A DNA stretch of 64,000 nucleotides from a bacterium HR40 (lineage in GTDB: Bacteria; Pseudomonadota; Alphaproteobacteria; Geminicoccales; Geminicoccaceae). The notes under the pieces were generated by a model, which was not told the DNA's origin, did not search any database, and saw only the letters and a program-made list of their open reading frames with translations. The stretch spans positions 1,047,899-1,111,898 of the forward strand of contig BEIQ01000001.1 in NCBI GenBank assembly GCA_002898275.1, written 5' to 3'. Shown here piece after piece: positions 17,869 through 27,300 of this stretch (position 1 is the stretch's first letter; every line of letters begins with the position of its first letter). A program made the translations under genes and the position numbers.

Positions 17869-19062
17869 TCACGCTGCGGCCCGGAGTTCGCGCGCGAGCT
17901 CGGCAAAGCGCGACAAGGCGGCATCGATCTCGGCTGGCTCGTGCGCCGCCGACACACTGCAGCGCAAAAGACACAGACCCTCCGGAGTTCCGGGAGGCAG
18001 CGCGAGATTGACGTAGACCCCGGCGACCAGCAACCGGTTCCACGCCCAGACGGCGCTCCGCTCGTCCGGAAGCCGGACCGCGACCACCGGGCTTGGCGGC
18101 GCGCACACCCCGAGCCCGAGGTCGACGAGACCGGCGTGCAAATGGCGAGCGTTGCGCCACAGGCGCGCGAGGAGCCCGCGGTCGGCGGCGATGCGCTCGA
18201 GGGCGGCGCGAGTCGAAGCCATGGTCGCCGGACTCGGAGAGGCGGTGAACATATACGGCCGCGCACAGTAGCGCAGGAGATCGAAGTCCGGATCGTCGGA
18301 AGCACCGAACCCGCCTACGGCCCCGAGACTCTTGCTGAAGGTGCCGGCGATGAAATCGACGTCTTTTTCCACCCCCTGCGCTTCCGCTACCCCGCGCCCG
18401 TTGGCACCGTAGACGCCGAAGCTGTGCGCCTCGTCGACGAAGAGGTGGGCATCGTGACGCTTTTTCACCTCGATGAAGTCGCGCAGCGGCGCCACGTCGC
18501 CGCGCATGCTGTAGAGCCCCTCGACTACGATGAGCCGGCACTCGCCCTCGCCGGCAAGACGCCGGAGTCGGCGGTCGAGATCCTCGGGATCGTTGTGGCG
18601 GAAGCGGATGACCTTGGCTCCCGACAGCCGGCATCCGTCCCAGATGCTGGCGTGGCTGTCGGCATCCACGAGGAGGATGTCGCGGGGTCCCGCGAGCCCC
18701 GCGAGCATGGCGAGATTGGCCTGATAGCCGGTGGTGAAGACGATGCAGGCGCGGCGGTTCAGGAAGCGGGCAAAGGCCTCCTCGAGCTCGCGGTGCAGCC
18801 CGTACGTGCCGTTGGCGATGCGCGAGCCGGTCGTTCCCGTGCCAAAGCGACGGCTCGCCGCACAGGCGGCCTCGACGCAGGCGGGCTCGAAGGTGAGGCC
18901 GAGATAATTGTTGGTGCCGAGAAGAATGGTCTCGCGACCGTCGATCACCGCTCGGGTCGGCGACAGCACCTGTTCGAGGCGGACCGCGAAGGGATCGATC
19001 CCGAGGGCGCGCACCACCTCGCGTCGCGCCGCGATGCCGCGATACTTGTCGAAGATACCCAT
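17869..19062 (-). CDS. spt: Serine palmitoyltransferase (alpha-oxoamine synthase)
   Basis: The 397-residue PLP enzyme starts MGIFDKYRGIAARREV. Family motifs are LLGTNNYLGLTFEP, TGTTGSRIANGTYGLH, VDADSHASIWDG, FVDEAHSFGVYG and the PLP-lysine segment GTFSKSLGAVGG (about residue 242). It condenses serine with an acyl thioester to 3-ketosphinganine. The adjacent ACP, acyl-AMP ligase and epimerase-type reductase are the same partners found in the Caulobacter sphingolipid cluster, which favours this over 8-amino-7-oxononanoate synthase; no biotin genes are nearby. Its ATG overlaps the ACP stop as TGATG. Confidence 0.88.
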   Translation of the reverse strand: MGIFDKYRGIAARREVVRALGIDPFAVRLEQVLSPTRAVIDGRETILLGTNNYLGLTFEPACVEAACAASRRFGTGTTGSRIANGTYGLHRELEEAFARFLNRRACIVFTTGYQANLAMLAGLAGPRDILLVDADSHASIWDGCRLSGAKVIRFRHNDPEDLDRRLRRLAGEGECRLIVVEGLYSMRGDVAPLRDFIEVKKRHDAHLFVDEAHSFGVYGANGRGVAEAQGVEKDVDFIAGTFSKSLGAVGGFGASDDPDFDLLRYCARPYMFTASPSPATMASTRAALERIAADRGLLARLWRNARHLHAGLVDLGLGVCAPPSPVVAVRLPDERSAVWAWNRLLVAGVYVNLALPPGTPEGLCLLRCSVSAAHEPAEIDAALSRFAELARELRAAA

Positions 19063-19325
19063 CAGCCGCGTCGCTCCTCGATCTGCCTGCGCACGAGATC
19101 GACGAGATCGCCTACGGTGCGCAGCTCGGAAATCTCGTTGACCGGAATGTCGAGATCGTAGCGCTCCTCGATCTCCATGACGAGATCCATGGCGGCCACC
19201 GAATCGATCGACAGGTCGGCGGCCAGATCGGTGTCGCGCCGGATCTCGATCCCGGCCGAATTGTGAGCGGAAAGCAAGGCACGAATGGTCGAGAACAGTT
19301 CCACCTCGTCGGGCACAGCGGTCAT
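19062..19325 (-). CDS. Dedicated acyl carrier protein of the sphingolipid cluster
   Basis: This 87-residue acidic ACP has the phosphopantetheine serine in LSIDSVAAMDLVMEIEERY (about residue 40). Bacterial serine palmitoyltransferases in such clusters draw acyl-ACP, and this ACP is the likely carrier loaded by the upstream ligase. Its ATG overlaps the stop of the CerR-like gene (ATGA), and its own stop overlaps the Spt start, so the three are translationally coupled. It is not the housekeeping fatty-acid ACP, which would sit in a fab cluster. Confidence 0.87.
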   Translation of the reverse strand: MTAVPDEVELFSTIRALLSAHNSAGIEIRRDTDLAADLSIDSVAAMDLVMEIEERYDLDIPVNEISELRTVGDLVDLVRRQIEERRG

Positions 19326-20299
19326 CGGCAGGACTCTCCGAGGGTTCCGGTGAGCGACCGGCGGGCCGGTCGCACCCACCCTGCGGCACGATACCAGTCG
19401 AGCGTACGCCTGACACCCTCCGCAAAGCCGACGGCGGGTCGCCAGGCGAGGCTGGCAGGACCGGCACGCTCGCGGCAGACCCAGTCGCAATGGTAGAGCT
19501 CGCCGAGCTTGTCACGGGCGAGGGGACTCTCCAATCCGAACAGCCGCCAGCAGATCTCGGCGATACCGGCAGCCGCCGAGGCGAGTGGTCGCGGCACAAG
19601 CCGCAGACGCACGGGATGGCCGAGAGCGCGGGCGGCGATGGCGGCAATGTCCTCCCATCCGTAGCCTTCTTTCCTCCCGTCATCGGGCTCGAGCAAAAGC
19701 GTGCGGTGCTCGGGTGCCAGCGCCAGTCCGGCCAACAGCTCGGCCAGATCCTCGACGTAGATCAGGGAGAAGCGGGCGCTGCGGACGCCGGGTACGACCA
19801 GATGGCCGCGCGCGAGGCCGCGAAAGATCTCGAGCGTCGCTTTGTCGCCTGGACCGTATACCGCGGGCGGGCGGACGATCGCCGCCTCGAACGCGCCGCT
19901 GCGCGCCAAAAGTGCCGCCTCTGCCGCGGCCTTGCTCGCCGCGTAGGCGGAAACCTGCGGGGCGCGGGCGGCAAGGGAAGAGACGAGCAAGATCCGCCGG
20001 ACCCCGGCCTGGGCGGCAGCGGTCAGGAGCCGTTCCGTGCCCGAACGGTTGACCCGGTCGAACGCTTCGGGCGAGCGCGCGCGGACCAGACCGGCGGCAT
20101 GGACGACGACATCGGCCCCTCTTGTCAGTCGCACGAGGACCTCGTGGTCGTCGAGATCGCCCACGATCGGCTCGGCGCCCTCGACCGCCATCGCCGGCTC
20201 GAGACGGCGCACGAGCAGGCGCAAGCGCGCCCGGCCTGCGAGCGCGCGCGTCAGGTGACGGCCGATGAAGCCCGTCGCTCCCGTCACCGCAACCAGCAC
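19322..20299 (-). CDS. cerR: NAD(P)-dependent epimerase-family reductase (CerR-like)
   Basis: This 325-residue extended short-chain dehydrogenase has the nucleotide-binding motif VTGATGFIGRHL at residues 5-16, LLVSSLAARAPQVSAYAASKAAAE with the YxxxK pair near 118, and IVRPPAVYGPGD. In Caulobacter-type clusters the homologue, CerR, reduces a keto intermediate of ceramide synthesis. GTG 20299 starts right at the beta-strand (VLVAVTGATG); longer frames add a basic leader. It sits 37 bases after the ligase stop and overlaps acp. The substrate is inferred from the cluster only. Confidence 0.8.
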   Translation of the reverse strand: MLVAVTGATGFIGRHLTRALAGRARLRLLVRRLEPAMAVEGAEPIVGDLDDHEVLVRLTRGADVVVHAAGLVRARSPEAFDRVNRSGTERLLTAAAQAGVRRILLVSSLAARAPQVSAYAASKAAAEAALLARSGAFEAAIVRPPAVYGPGDKATLEIFRGLARGHLVVPGVRSARFSLIYVEDLAELLAGLALAPEHRTLLLEPDDGRKEGYGWEDIAAIAARALGHPVRLRLVPRPLASAAAGIAEICWRLFGLESPLARDKLGELYHCDWVCRERAGPASLAWRPAVGFAEGVRRTLDWYRAAGWVRPARRSLTGTLGESCR

Positions 20300-20336
20300 G
20301 AGCCGACCCCCGCGCCCTGATCCCACCCGACGATCG

Positions 20337-22109
20337 TCACGCGGCGACCAATGCCGCTGCCGTTTCCTCCGCTCCCGCATCGAGATCGAGGATGTCGCCA
20401 GCCAGCCAGCGCTCCCGCGCGGCGGCGCGGCTGAGCTTGCCGGACGTGGTGTAGGTGAGCGAGCGCGGTGGCGCGAGCACGACCGTCGCCTCGACCCCGG
20501 CGGTTGCGGTCACCACCCGATGGACCTCGCGCCGCAGCTCGGCGCGGGCGGCGCGGTCCTGGAGACGACACTCGACGATCACCACCACCCTCTCGCCCTC
20601 GTCCTTGTCGGCTACCGCGAAGGCACAGACGTCACCCGGCCGCACTCCCTCGATGCGCTCCACCGCCCATTCGAGGTCCTGCGGCCAGATGTTGCGACCG
20701 CCGACGATGATGAGATCCTTGCTGCGCCCGGTGATCACGAGCTCGCCGTCGACGAGATAGCCGAGATCGCCGGTATCGAGCCAACCGCCGCGATCGAGCA
20801 CCCGCGCCGTGGCCGCAGGATCGCGGAAATATTCGCGCATGAGGCTCGGTCCGCGCACGCACACTCGGCCGATGGTGCGCTCGGGCAGCGGCCGCCCCTG
20901 ATCGTCGCGAATTTCCACCGCATAACCCGGAAGCGGCCGTCCGCAACGCACGAAGTCGCGCACGGCCCCGGCCTCGTCGGCGGCTGCCGGCTGGGCGATC
21001 CGGCGAACCTCGAAGAGGGGGCCGCGGCGCACGCGATCGACCCGCGAGCCGCAGCCGAGCGGTGCGAAGGTGACGGCGAGCGTCGCTTCGGCGAGGCCGT
21101 AGCTCGGCACGAAGGCGCGAGCGTCGAAGCCCGCGGGATGGAAGATGCGCGCGAAGCGGTCGAGCACGCTCTGCCGGATCATCTCGCCACCGATCCCGGC
21201 CACCCGCCAGGAGCGCAGGTCGAAGCGGTCGATGCCGTTGGCCGTCTGGGCTCGACGCACGGCGAGCTCGTAGCCGAAGGTGGGAGCGAAGGAGATCGTG
21301 CCGCCGTTGCGGCTGATGAGCTCGAGCCACAGCAACGGCCGACGGGCGAAGGTAGCCGTGGCGATATAGTCGACCGGGATCTGCGTCATCACCGGGGTGA
21401 GGCAGCAACCCACGAGACCCATGTCGTGGTAGAGCGGCAGCCACGAGGTGCAGCGGTCTCCGGGCCGCAAAGCGAGCCCGTCCCGGGCGATCGCCAGGGC
21501 ATTGGCGACCAGGGCCCGCTGGGTGACCAGCACGCCCCGCGGGAAACTGGTGCTGCCCGAGGAATATTGGATGTAACAGGGCTCGTCGGAGCCGAGCGGT
21601 TCAGGCTCGACTGCGGCGGCCGGACGCAGCATGAGCTCCTCGACCGTGTGCACCCCGAGGACGGCCGTCTCGCGCGCCGCCTCGACGAGCACCGGCAACA
21701 GCTCCCGTCCGGCAATCCCGAGGCGGGCGTCGGCGGCGCGCAGCATGCCTCGCAGGCGCTCGATATAGGCCTGGCGGGTGCCGAAGCCGACGGCGAGCGG
21801 CAGCGGTACCGGGACCAAGCCCGCGTATTGGCAGGCAAAGAACGCGACGACGAAGTCCGGAGACGTCTCGGCGATCACTGCCACCCGTTCGCCGCGGGCC
21901 ATGCCGGTTGCCGCCAGTCGGCGGGCGAGCCGAACCGCGCGCTCGCGCAGCTCGGTATAGCTCAGCACGCAGACGAGTTCGCCGCGGGAGTCGTGGAAGT
22001 TCATGCCGGTGCGACCGCGTGCGGCATAATCGAGACCCTCGGCAAGGGTGCGGAACCCTTCGGTACGGAACGGCAGGATCTCGTTCGTGGTCGGCGTGGG
22101 CAGAAGCAT
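20337..22109 (-). CDS. Fatty acyl-AMP ligase / acyl-ACP synthetase of the sphingolipid cluster
   Basis: This 590-residue adenylate-forming enzyme is close to the fatty acyl-AMP ligases. The P-loop-like motif YSSGSTSFPRGV lies near residue 185, WLPLYHDMGLVG is the family-typical segment, and GWLDTGDLGYLVDGELVITG with KDLIIVGGRNIWPQDLE lies near 443-470. It should activate a fatty acid as acyl-AMP and load the dedicated ACP. The ATG at 22109 follows GAGGAG. It is first in the four-gene operon, with 227 bp upstream before the hairpin-free 3' end of sspB. Confidence 0.85.
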   Translation of the reverse strand: MLLPTPTTNEILPFRTEGFRTLAEGLDYAARGRTGMNFHDSRGELVCVLSYTELRERAVRLARRLAATGMARGERVAVIAETSPDFVVAFFACQYAGLVPVPLPLAVGFGTRQAYIERLRGMLRAADARLGIAGRELLPVLVEAARETAVLGVHTVEELMLRPAAAVEPEPLGSDEPCYIQYSSGSTSFPRGVLVTQRALVANALAIARDGLALRPGDRCTSWLPLYHDMGLVGCCLTPVMTQIPVDYIATATFARRPLLWLELISRNGGTISFAPTFGYELAVRRAQTANGIDRFDLRSWRVAGIGGEMIRQSVLDRFARIFHPAGFDARAFVPSYGLAEATLAVTFAPLGCGSRVDRVRRGPLFEVRRIAQPAAADEAGAVRDFVRCGRPLPGYAVEIRDDQGRPLPERTIGRVCVRGPSLMREYFRDPAATARVLDRGGWLDTGDLGYLVDGELVITGRSKDLIIVGGRNIWPQDLEWAVERIEGVRPGDVCAFAVADKDEGERVVVIVECRLQDRAARAELRREVHRVVTATAGVEATVVLAPPRSLTYTTSGKLSRAAARERWLAGDILDLDAGAEETAAALVAA

Positions 22110-22365
22110 CCTGTTCTCCTCGCGTGCCCTTTTCGGCCCTTCGCGGCGCGGCTGCCACACTGGGGTGCTGCGGGAAGCTCGGCGGATCGTTCCGGTGATA
22201 GCCGGCTCGCCCACGGTATACGGCTCCGGCTACCGCACGCGGTGGCCGCATCACCCCCCGACGCCAAGCTAGCGTGCCGGGCGATTGTCCACCATTCACG
22301 TTGTGTTTCGGAATGTTACAGGAGCGCTGGCGAGGGGCCGACGCGGTCTTGCCGGGGGCGAGGTC

Positions 22366-22908
22366 CTATTTGCGCCGGAACCGATCGAGGGTCACGACCT
22401 TGCCGCCCTCCTCGGGTTCCCCGGGCGCCGGCTCGCCAGCCTCCTCCTCCGCTGCCGGTGCGGCAGCAGCCGTTCCCCCCTCGACTGCGCCACGGCCCGA
22501 GGTCGAGGTGATCGGCACCCGCACCGTTTCCACCGCGGACTCCGGCACGCTGAACTGCAGGCCGAACTCGACCGCAGGATCGGCGAAGATGCGGACCGCC
22601 CGGAACGGCACGGTGAGCCGCTCGAGGACGTCGTTGAAGCTCAGCGTGACGCTGAAGCTGTCCTCGTCGACCTCGAGATCCCAGAACTGGTACTGCAGGA
22701 CGATCGTGATCTCGTGCGGATAGCGGGCGCGCAGATAGTCGGGCATCACGACACCCGGCGCCCCGGTACGAAAGGTGATGTAGTAATGGTGGGGTGCCCC
22801 GATCTCGCCGCGGGCCAGTCGGGTCAACACCTCGCGCACGACTCCGCGCAGCGCGTCTTCGACGAGCGTGGGATAATCGATTCGACCGTGGCGCACCATC
22901 GCGGGCAT
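22366..22908 (-). CDS. sspB: SspB-alpha ClpXP adaptor
   Basis: The 180-residue product has the SspB substrate-binding core: YPTLVEDALRGVVREVL, HHYYITFRTGAPGVVMPDY, IVLQYQFWDLEVDED and FADPAVEFGLQF. After an acidic, Ala/Glu/Pro-rich linker the chain ends VVTLDRFRRK, the short ClpX-docking motif at the extreme C-terminus. SspB tethers ssrA-tagged proteins to ClpXP. The gene lies immediately downstream of ssrA on the same strand, an apt pairing since the tmRNA writes the tag that SspB reads. Confidence 0.9.
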   Translation of the reverse strand: MPAMVRHGRIDYPTLVEDALRGVVREVLTRLARGEIGAPHHYYITFRTGAPGVVMPDYLRARYPHEITIVLQYQFWDLEVDEDSFSVTLSFNDVLERLTVPFRAVRIFADPAVEFGLQFSVPESAVETVRVPITSTSGRGAVEGGTAAAAPAAEEEAGEPAPGEPEEGGKVVTLDRFRRK

Positions 22909-22954
22909 CCCTTCGACCGCCCTGCCCCGGTATGAACCGCGCGCAAACGAAAGT

Positions 22955-22982
22955 GGAGGGCTTCTGTTGCCCGGCGCCCTCC
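22955..22982 (-). repeat. Hairpin A with loop identical to hairpin B
   Basis: A 7-bp perfect stem (GGAGGGC/GCCCTCC) encloses a 14-base loop, GCCGGGCAACAGAA on the minus strand. The same 14 bases form the loop of a second hairpin 36 bp away whose stem sequence is different. Confidence 0.75.
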
Positions 22983-22990
22983 GAGCCGCG

Positions 22991-23010
22991 CCGGGGACCG
23001 AAGTCCCCGG
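22991..23010 (-). other. UUCG-capped hairpin between the twin hairpins
   Basis: An 8-bp perfect GC-rich stem with a TTCG tetraloop on the minus strand. No U-tract follows, so it is more likely an RNA structural element of the tmRNA coding piece than a terminator. Confidence 0.65.
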
Positions 23011-23017
23011 ACTTGTC

Positions 23018-23045
23018 GGGAGAGTTCTGTTGCCCGGCCTCTCCC
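23018..23045 (-). repeat. Hairpin B with loop identical to hairpin A
   Basis: A 7-bp stem (GGGAGAG/CTCTCCC, extendable by one or two pairs) surrounds the loop GCCGGGCAACAGAA on the minus strand, the same 14 bases as in hairpin A. It lies 19 bases after the tag stop codon. Confidence 0.75.
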
Positions 23046-23064
23046 GGCCGCGCTTACCTAAGCG

Positions 23065-23097
23065 TTAGGCAGCGAGAGCCAAACGGTTATCGTTGGC
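23065..23097 (-). other. tmRNA tag-peptide reading frame (ANDNRLALAA, TAA)
   Basis: Ten codons and a TAA stop. The terminal LAA is the ClpX-recognised end and the AND...N-terminal half is the SspB-binding part, in agreement with the sspB gene next door. Confidence 0.92.
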
Positions 23098-23287
23098 ACT
23101 TGTAAGGGTGGCCCGATAACGGCGGTACCATGCCGGGCGAACTCTGCCCCTTTGCCACGCGGCGTCGAACCTATTTCGCCCCCGCGAGCGAAACGGCGTT
23201 GGTGGAGGCGCCGGGTACTGCCCCCGGGTCCGCCGCGCCTATTCCGGGCAGGCTTTATCGCCATAGCCGGCCACGGCCGGCAGCTCC

Positions 23288-23315
23288 TATATAGGTCGCT
23301 TGCGCCCGTGCGCAA
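23288..23315 (-). promoter_or_regulatory. Likely sigma-70-type promoter of ssrA
   Basis: On the minus strand TTGCGC (23315-23310) and TATATA (23293-23288) are separated by 16 bases, and the predicted start falls near 23281, just ahead of the acceptor piece. Confidence 0.65.
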
Positions 23316-23372
23316 CCGCTGCGCAGACGGGCGTGACCATCCTCAGCGCAAGGTCCAGCCGCTGGAGCCGCC

Positions 23373-24359
23373 ATGCCCATCACCGGTGACCAGGCCCGCG
23401 AGATCGAGGCTCAGCGCCGCACGCGCAGCGAGACCCGCCGCGCCACCGTGCCGGCGCTCGAAGAAATCCTCTACGAGCCGATCCCGGTCCTCGACCACGG
23501 CTTCGTGCGGGTCATCGACTACATGGGCGATGACGCCGCCATCGTTCAGGCAGCCCGTGTATCCTACGGCCGTGGCACCAAGCAAGTGAGCACGGACCGC
23601 GGGCTCATCAACTACCTGATGCGCCACCGTCACACCAGCCCGTTCGAGATGTGCGAGATCAAGCTCCATGTGAAGCTGCCGATCTTCGTCGCCCGGCAGT
23701 GGATCCGTCATCGGACGGCCAACGTCAACGAGTATTCAGCCCGGTACTCGATCCTGGATCGGGAGTTCTATTTGCCCGACAGCGAAAAGCTGGCGCTCAA
23801 GAAGACGCTCGCCCAACAGCCCGCCCTCTTCGAACAGCTGTCGATGGCCGAGGCGACGGCCGCCCAGTCGACCACCAACCGCCAGGGTCGCGAGGCAGCG
23901 CTCGATCCGGCGGCGGCAGCCGAGGCGGTGCGCAAGATGCGGGAGGTGGCGAATCGCGCCTTCACCGCTTACGACCAATTGCTCGGCGAGGGCGGCCGGC
24001 CAGCGGTGGCGCGCGAGCTCGCCCGCATCGTCTTGCCGCTTTCCACCTACACCCAGTGGTACTGGAAGATCGACCTGCACAATCTCCTCCACTTCCTCGC
24101 CTTGCGCGCCGACCCGCACGCGCAATACGAAATCCGCGCCTATGCGGAGGTGATCTTCGACATCGTCCGCCGCTGGGTACCGCTCACCGCTGCCGCCTTC
24201 GAGGACTACCGCCTGCACGCTGTCACCCTCTCGGCCCGGGCGCGCGAGGTGGTGCGCCGCATGATCGCGGGTGAAAGGGTCACTCAGGAAACGAGCGGCC
24301 TGTCCTCGGGCGAGTGGCGCGAACTGCTCGCCGCCCTCGATCTCCCGTCCCCCGAGTGA
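23373..24359 (+). CDS. thyX: FAD-dependent thymidylate synthase
   Basis: The 328-residue product has the ThyX signature [15 protein letters not shown] (about residues 112-126), with [11 protein letters not shown] upstream and the C-terminal substrate segment [22 protein letters not shown]. ThyX makes dTMP from dUMP using methylene-tetrahydrofolate, FAD and NADPH. The ATG at 23373 has GGAG 6 bases upstream. It is divergent from ssrA and ends 24 bp before the convergent large helicase-nuclease gene. There is no thyA in the window. Confidence 0.95.
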   Translation: MPITGDQAREIEAQRRTRSETRRATVPALEEILYEPIPVLDHGFVRVIDYMGDDAAIVQAARVSYGRGTKQVSTDRGLINYLMRHRHTSPFEMCEIKLHVKLPIFVARQWIRHRTANVNEYSARYSILDREFYLPDSEKLALKKTLAQQPALFEQLSMAEATAAQSTTNRQGREAALDPAAAAEAVRKMREVANRAFTAYDQLLGEGGRPAVARELARIVLPLSTYTQWYWKIDLHNLLHFLALRADPHAQYEIRAYAEVIFDIVRRWVPLTAAAFEDYRLHAVTLSARAREVVRRMIAGERVTQETSGLSSGEWRELLAALDLPSPE

Positions 24360-24383
24360 AGGCCGCGCATGCGGCGGGCGGGA

Positions 24384-27300
24384 TCATGCCTCCTGCTGCT
24401 CGAGCGCCTGCAGGATCTCGAAGACCCTAGGGGCGAATTCCTTGAATTGTTTGGAATCGGTGTTCGCGCGCAGCTTGAACGGGATGAGTTTGCGGAATTC
24501 CTCGTCGTTTTGCGGGCGATATTTCAACAGCATGTCGATCATTTGCTCGCGCAATAGCCCCCGCTCGCGCGGCACGTCCGGAAATCTGGGAACGACCTCT
24601 CGTTCGCGCAGGGCGATCAACGCCCGTCGCGCATCTTCGATGCTGGCGATCCGCGGTGGCGCCCAGGTCTGGCTGGGCTCGGGCAGCTGTCGCCGAGGCG
24701 AATCGTCGGTCTCGCCGTCGGTCTCGCCGTCGGACTCGCCGGCGGCCGGCTCGCCATCGGCCTGCACGTCGTCCCCCGGCCGCTCTCGTTCGGCCGGCCT
24801 GCCCTCGCGCCGTGCTTTCTCGAGGATCTGGAGCACGCGCTCGAGCTCGCCTTCGGGGTCGGAAAACCAGTCGGTGGACCAAATGCGAATGACGTTCCAC
24901 CCCAGTCTTTCGAGGATCTCCTGGCGGAGACGATCGCGATCGCGGGCCGAACGGGTCGCATGATAGGTCGCGCCGTCACACTCGATACAGGCGATGAAAC
25001 GACCCGGCCGATCGGGATCGCGCACCGCTAGATCGAGGCGGTAGCCCGCCACGCCGTACTGCGATTCGCACTCCCAGCCATGGTGGCGCAGGGCGTCGCG
25101 GACTGCCTCCTCGAACGGACTCTCGGGCGCGCCCGTGCTGCCTTCGGAGCTGTCCGCCAGCCGGCCGGACTCGGCGAACGCCAGGAAGTCGCGCAGAGCG
25201 ACGAGGCTGCGACGCGCCGACCCGTCGACGACGATATCGCTCGCCCGCATCGAGCTGAACACTTCCATCCGCTCTCGCGCTCGCGTGAAAAGCACGTTGA
25301 GACGCCGCCAGCCAACCTCTTGATTGATGGGTCCGAAGCGCTGCGGCACCCTGCCCCCGGGGGTCTCGGGTCCGTAGGTCATGCCAATATAGACGACGTC
25401 CCGTTCGTCACCTTGGATGTTCTCGAGATTCTTGACGAACCAAGGCTCCGCTCCGTTGCGCAGCTCTTCCGCTCTCCTAAAGAGGTCGGGCATATCCCTC
25501 AGGCGTCGTTCGATTTCGTCTTCCACGCGCTGCGCCTGTTTGATGTTCATGACCGCGACGCCAAAGCTGCGTTTGTCGTTCTGGAGATGGCGGATGACCG
25601 CATCGGCGAGCCTTTCCGCCTCGGCGTCGTTCACACCATTTTTGGTTGTTCCTCCGACAAAATTCCAACCTATACCGTAGCGCTGATCTTCTCCATGCGG
25701 AGAAGCGAAAACATAGAGTTTACGATCGTAGAATTTGGCGTTGGAAAATTCGATGAGCTTTTCGTGCCGCGAGCGATAGTGCCAACGAAGTGTGAGCGTA
25801 CGGTCGAGTTGCTGCCGGGCAACGTCGATCAGACTTTCCACACCGACAAATCCCGATTCGTCTTCACTTTCGTCTTCATCATCGTTCAAACGCTCGAAGA
25901 AACGCGATGGAGGTAGCTGGTTCGAGTCGCCGGTGATTACGACTCGGCGGCAGCGTGCCAAGGCACCGATGGCGTCCTCCAGCCGGACCTGCGATGCTTC
26001 GTCCACGATCAGGATATCGAAAATTGCGTCCTTAGGCAAATAGCGCGAAACCGAGAGCGGGCTCATCATAAAGCAAGGTTTGATATCGAGAAGTACATCT
26101 CTAGATTGTTCCATCATTTTCCTTAGACCTATATGCTTCTTTTGTTTGGCGAGCTCGCGCTTGACTATTTTTAGCTGATTTCCATCCAAAGGAGCTGTAG
26201 CCCATGCGCTCAAAATTTTTTTGATCCGAACTTTCATGAGCTCTTTATCTAATTCGACATAACGTCGGCGTATTTGCTCGAGCGTCGACTGTGAATATTC
26301 TTGTATTTCAGGCCATTTCCGCATTGCGTCTCGGGCGAGGGTCACATGGAGCCAGCAGTCGAACTGGCGCGCGAGGGCGCGAGCGACGATTTTCCCTTCC
26401 TCGACTTGGCTGGCGATGGCGCGGGCAATGGAGCTCTTGAGCGACCGACAAACCCGATCGTAGGCCAGCCACGCTCGCAGTTCGCTCGCTCCGGCCGCCA
26501 GCGCTCGCTGGCAGCGGGCGCTCAGATCGGCTGCCTTCCAGCTGTCGACCGGTAGCCCACTCTCCCTGGCAACCTCGAGGGCGCGCACGAGCGCCGCGCG
26601 GGCAGCCTCGACCTCCTCCAGACGCTGGCGGAGGGTATGCGCGAGGTCCGGCTGGTCGACGAGACGGACCACGAGCGGTCGCTCCAGTCCGAGCTCCTCG
26701 CCGAGCGACAGGAGAAGAGCCCGGACGAGGGCGGAATCGTCGGAAATCTCGAACGCTTTCGACCAGTGCGAGTTCGCGATCCGCCTGAGGGCCTCGAGTA
26801 CGGACGGCCGATAAGCGGCCGGGAACTCCCACAAGGTTCGGGCAAGCTGCGGTACCTTGGCCTCGGTGGCTACCGCTCGCAGACTGACGCCGATTCGGTG
26901 CGCGCTTTCCAGAAGGGAAAGATCCGTACGCAGGCCCTCGAAGCGGCTTTCGAGCTTGGCCTGCGCTTCGCCGTCGGCTTCGACTTTGTTCAAGGCCTCG
27001 ATCGCCGACGCCGCCTCCTCGAGACGGTGCGCCATCTCGTCCCGGGCCGGAAGCTTGGACTGCCGCCACAGTCGGCGAAACCGGTCGCGTGCACGCCGGA
27101 AGTCTGCGGACCAGATCCGATCGATCCACTTGGCCTGGCGCAGGATACGGGCGGCGTCGCGGAGCTGCGACGGAGACTCGCTGCGGAGCCGCTCGATGTC
27201 GAAACCTTCGGCCAGTTTTTGCCAGTCTTTTTCGACCTTTTTGATCTCCTCCCGGAGCCGTTGCAGGAGGTTCCCAGTCTCTTCGTCCAGCAATGCGATC

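Larger units (their letters stand above)
22945..23281 (-). ncRNA. ssrA: Circularly permuted two-piece tmRNA
   Basis: On the minus strand the acceptor piece comes first. It has a T-arm stem CCGGG/CCCGG around a 7-base loop (23227-23211), then CGCCTCC-ACCA ending at 23200. A 16-base intervening segment follows. The coding piece then begins GGGGGCG at 23183, which pairs with CGCCTCC (one G-U), followed by GGTTCGAC. The tag frame reads GCC AAC GAT AAC CGT TTG GCT CTC GCT GCC TAA at 23097-23065, giving ANDNRLALAA. This order is the permuted form typical of alphaproteobacteria. Paired hairpins near 22955-23045 probably form pseudoknots of the coding piece. The 5' and 3' ends are approximate. Confidence 0.92.

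Noticed and set aside
17869-19062. BioF (8-amino-7-oxononanoate synthase) for the alpha-oxoamine synthase
   Set aside because: No biotin genes are nearby, and the ACP, acyl-AMP ligase and CerR-like partners fit serine palmitoyltransferase.
22991-23010. UUCG hairpin as the ssrA terminator
   Set aside because: It lacks a following U-run and lies between two structured hairpins that appear to belong to the tmRNA coding piece.
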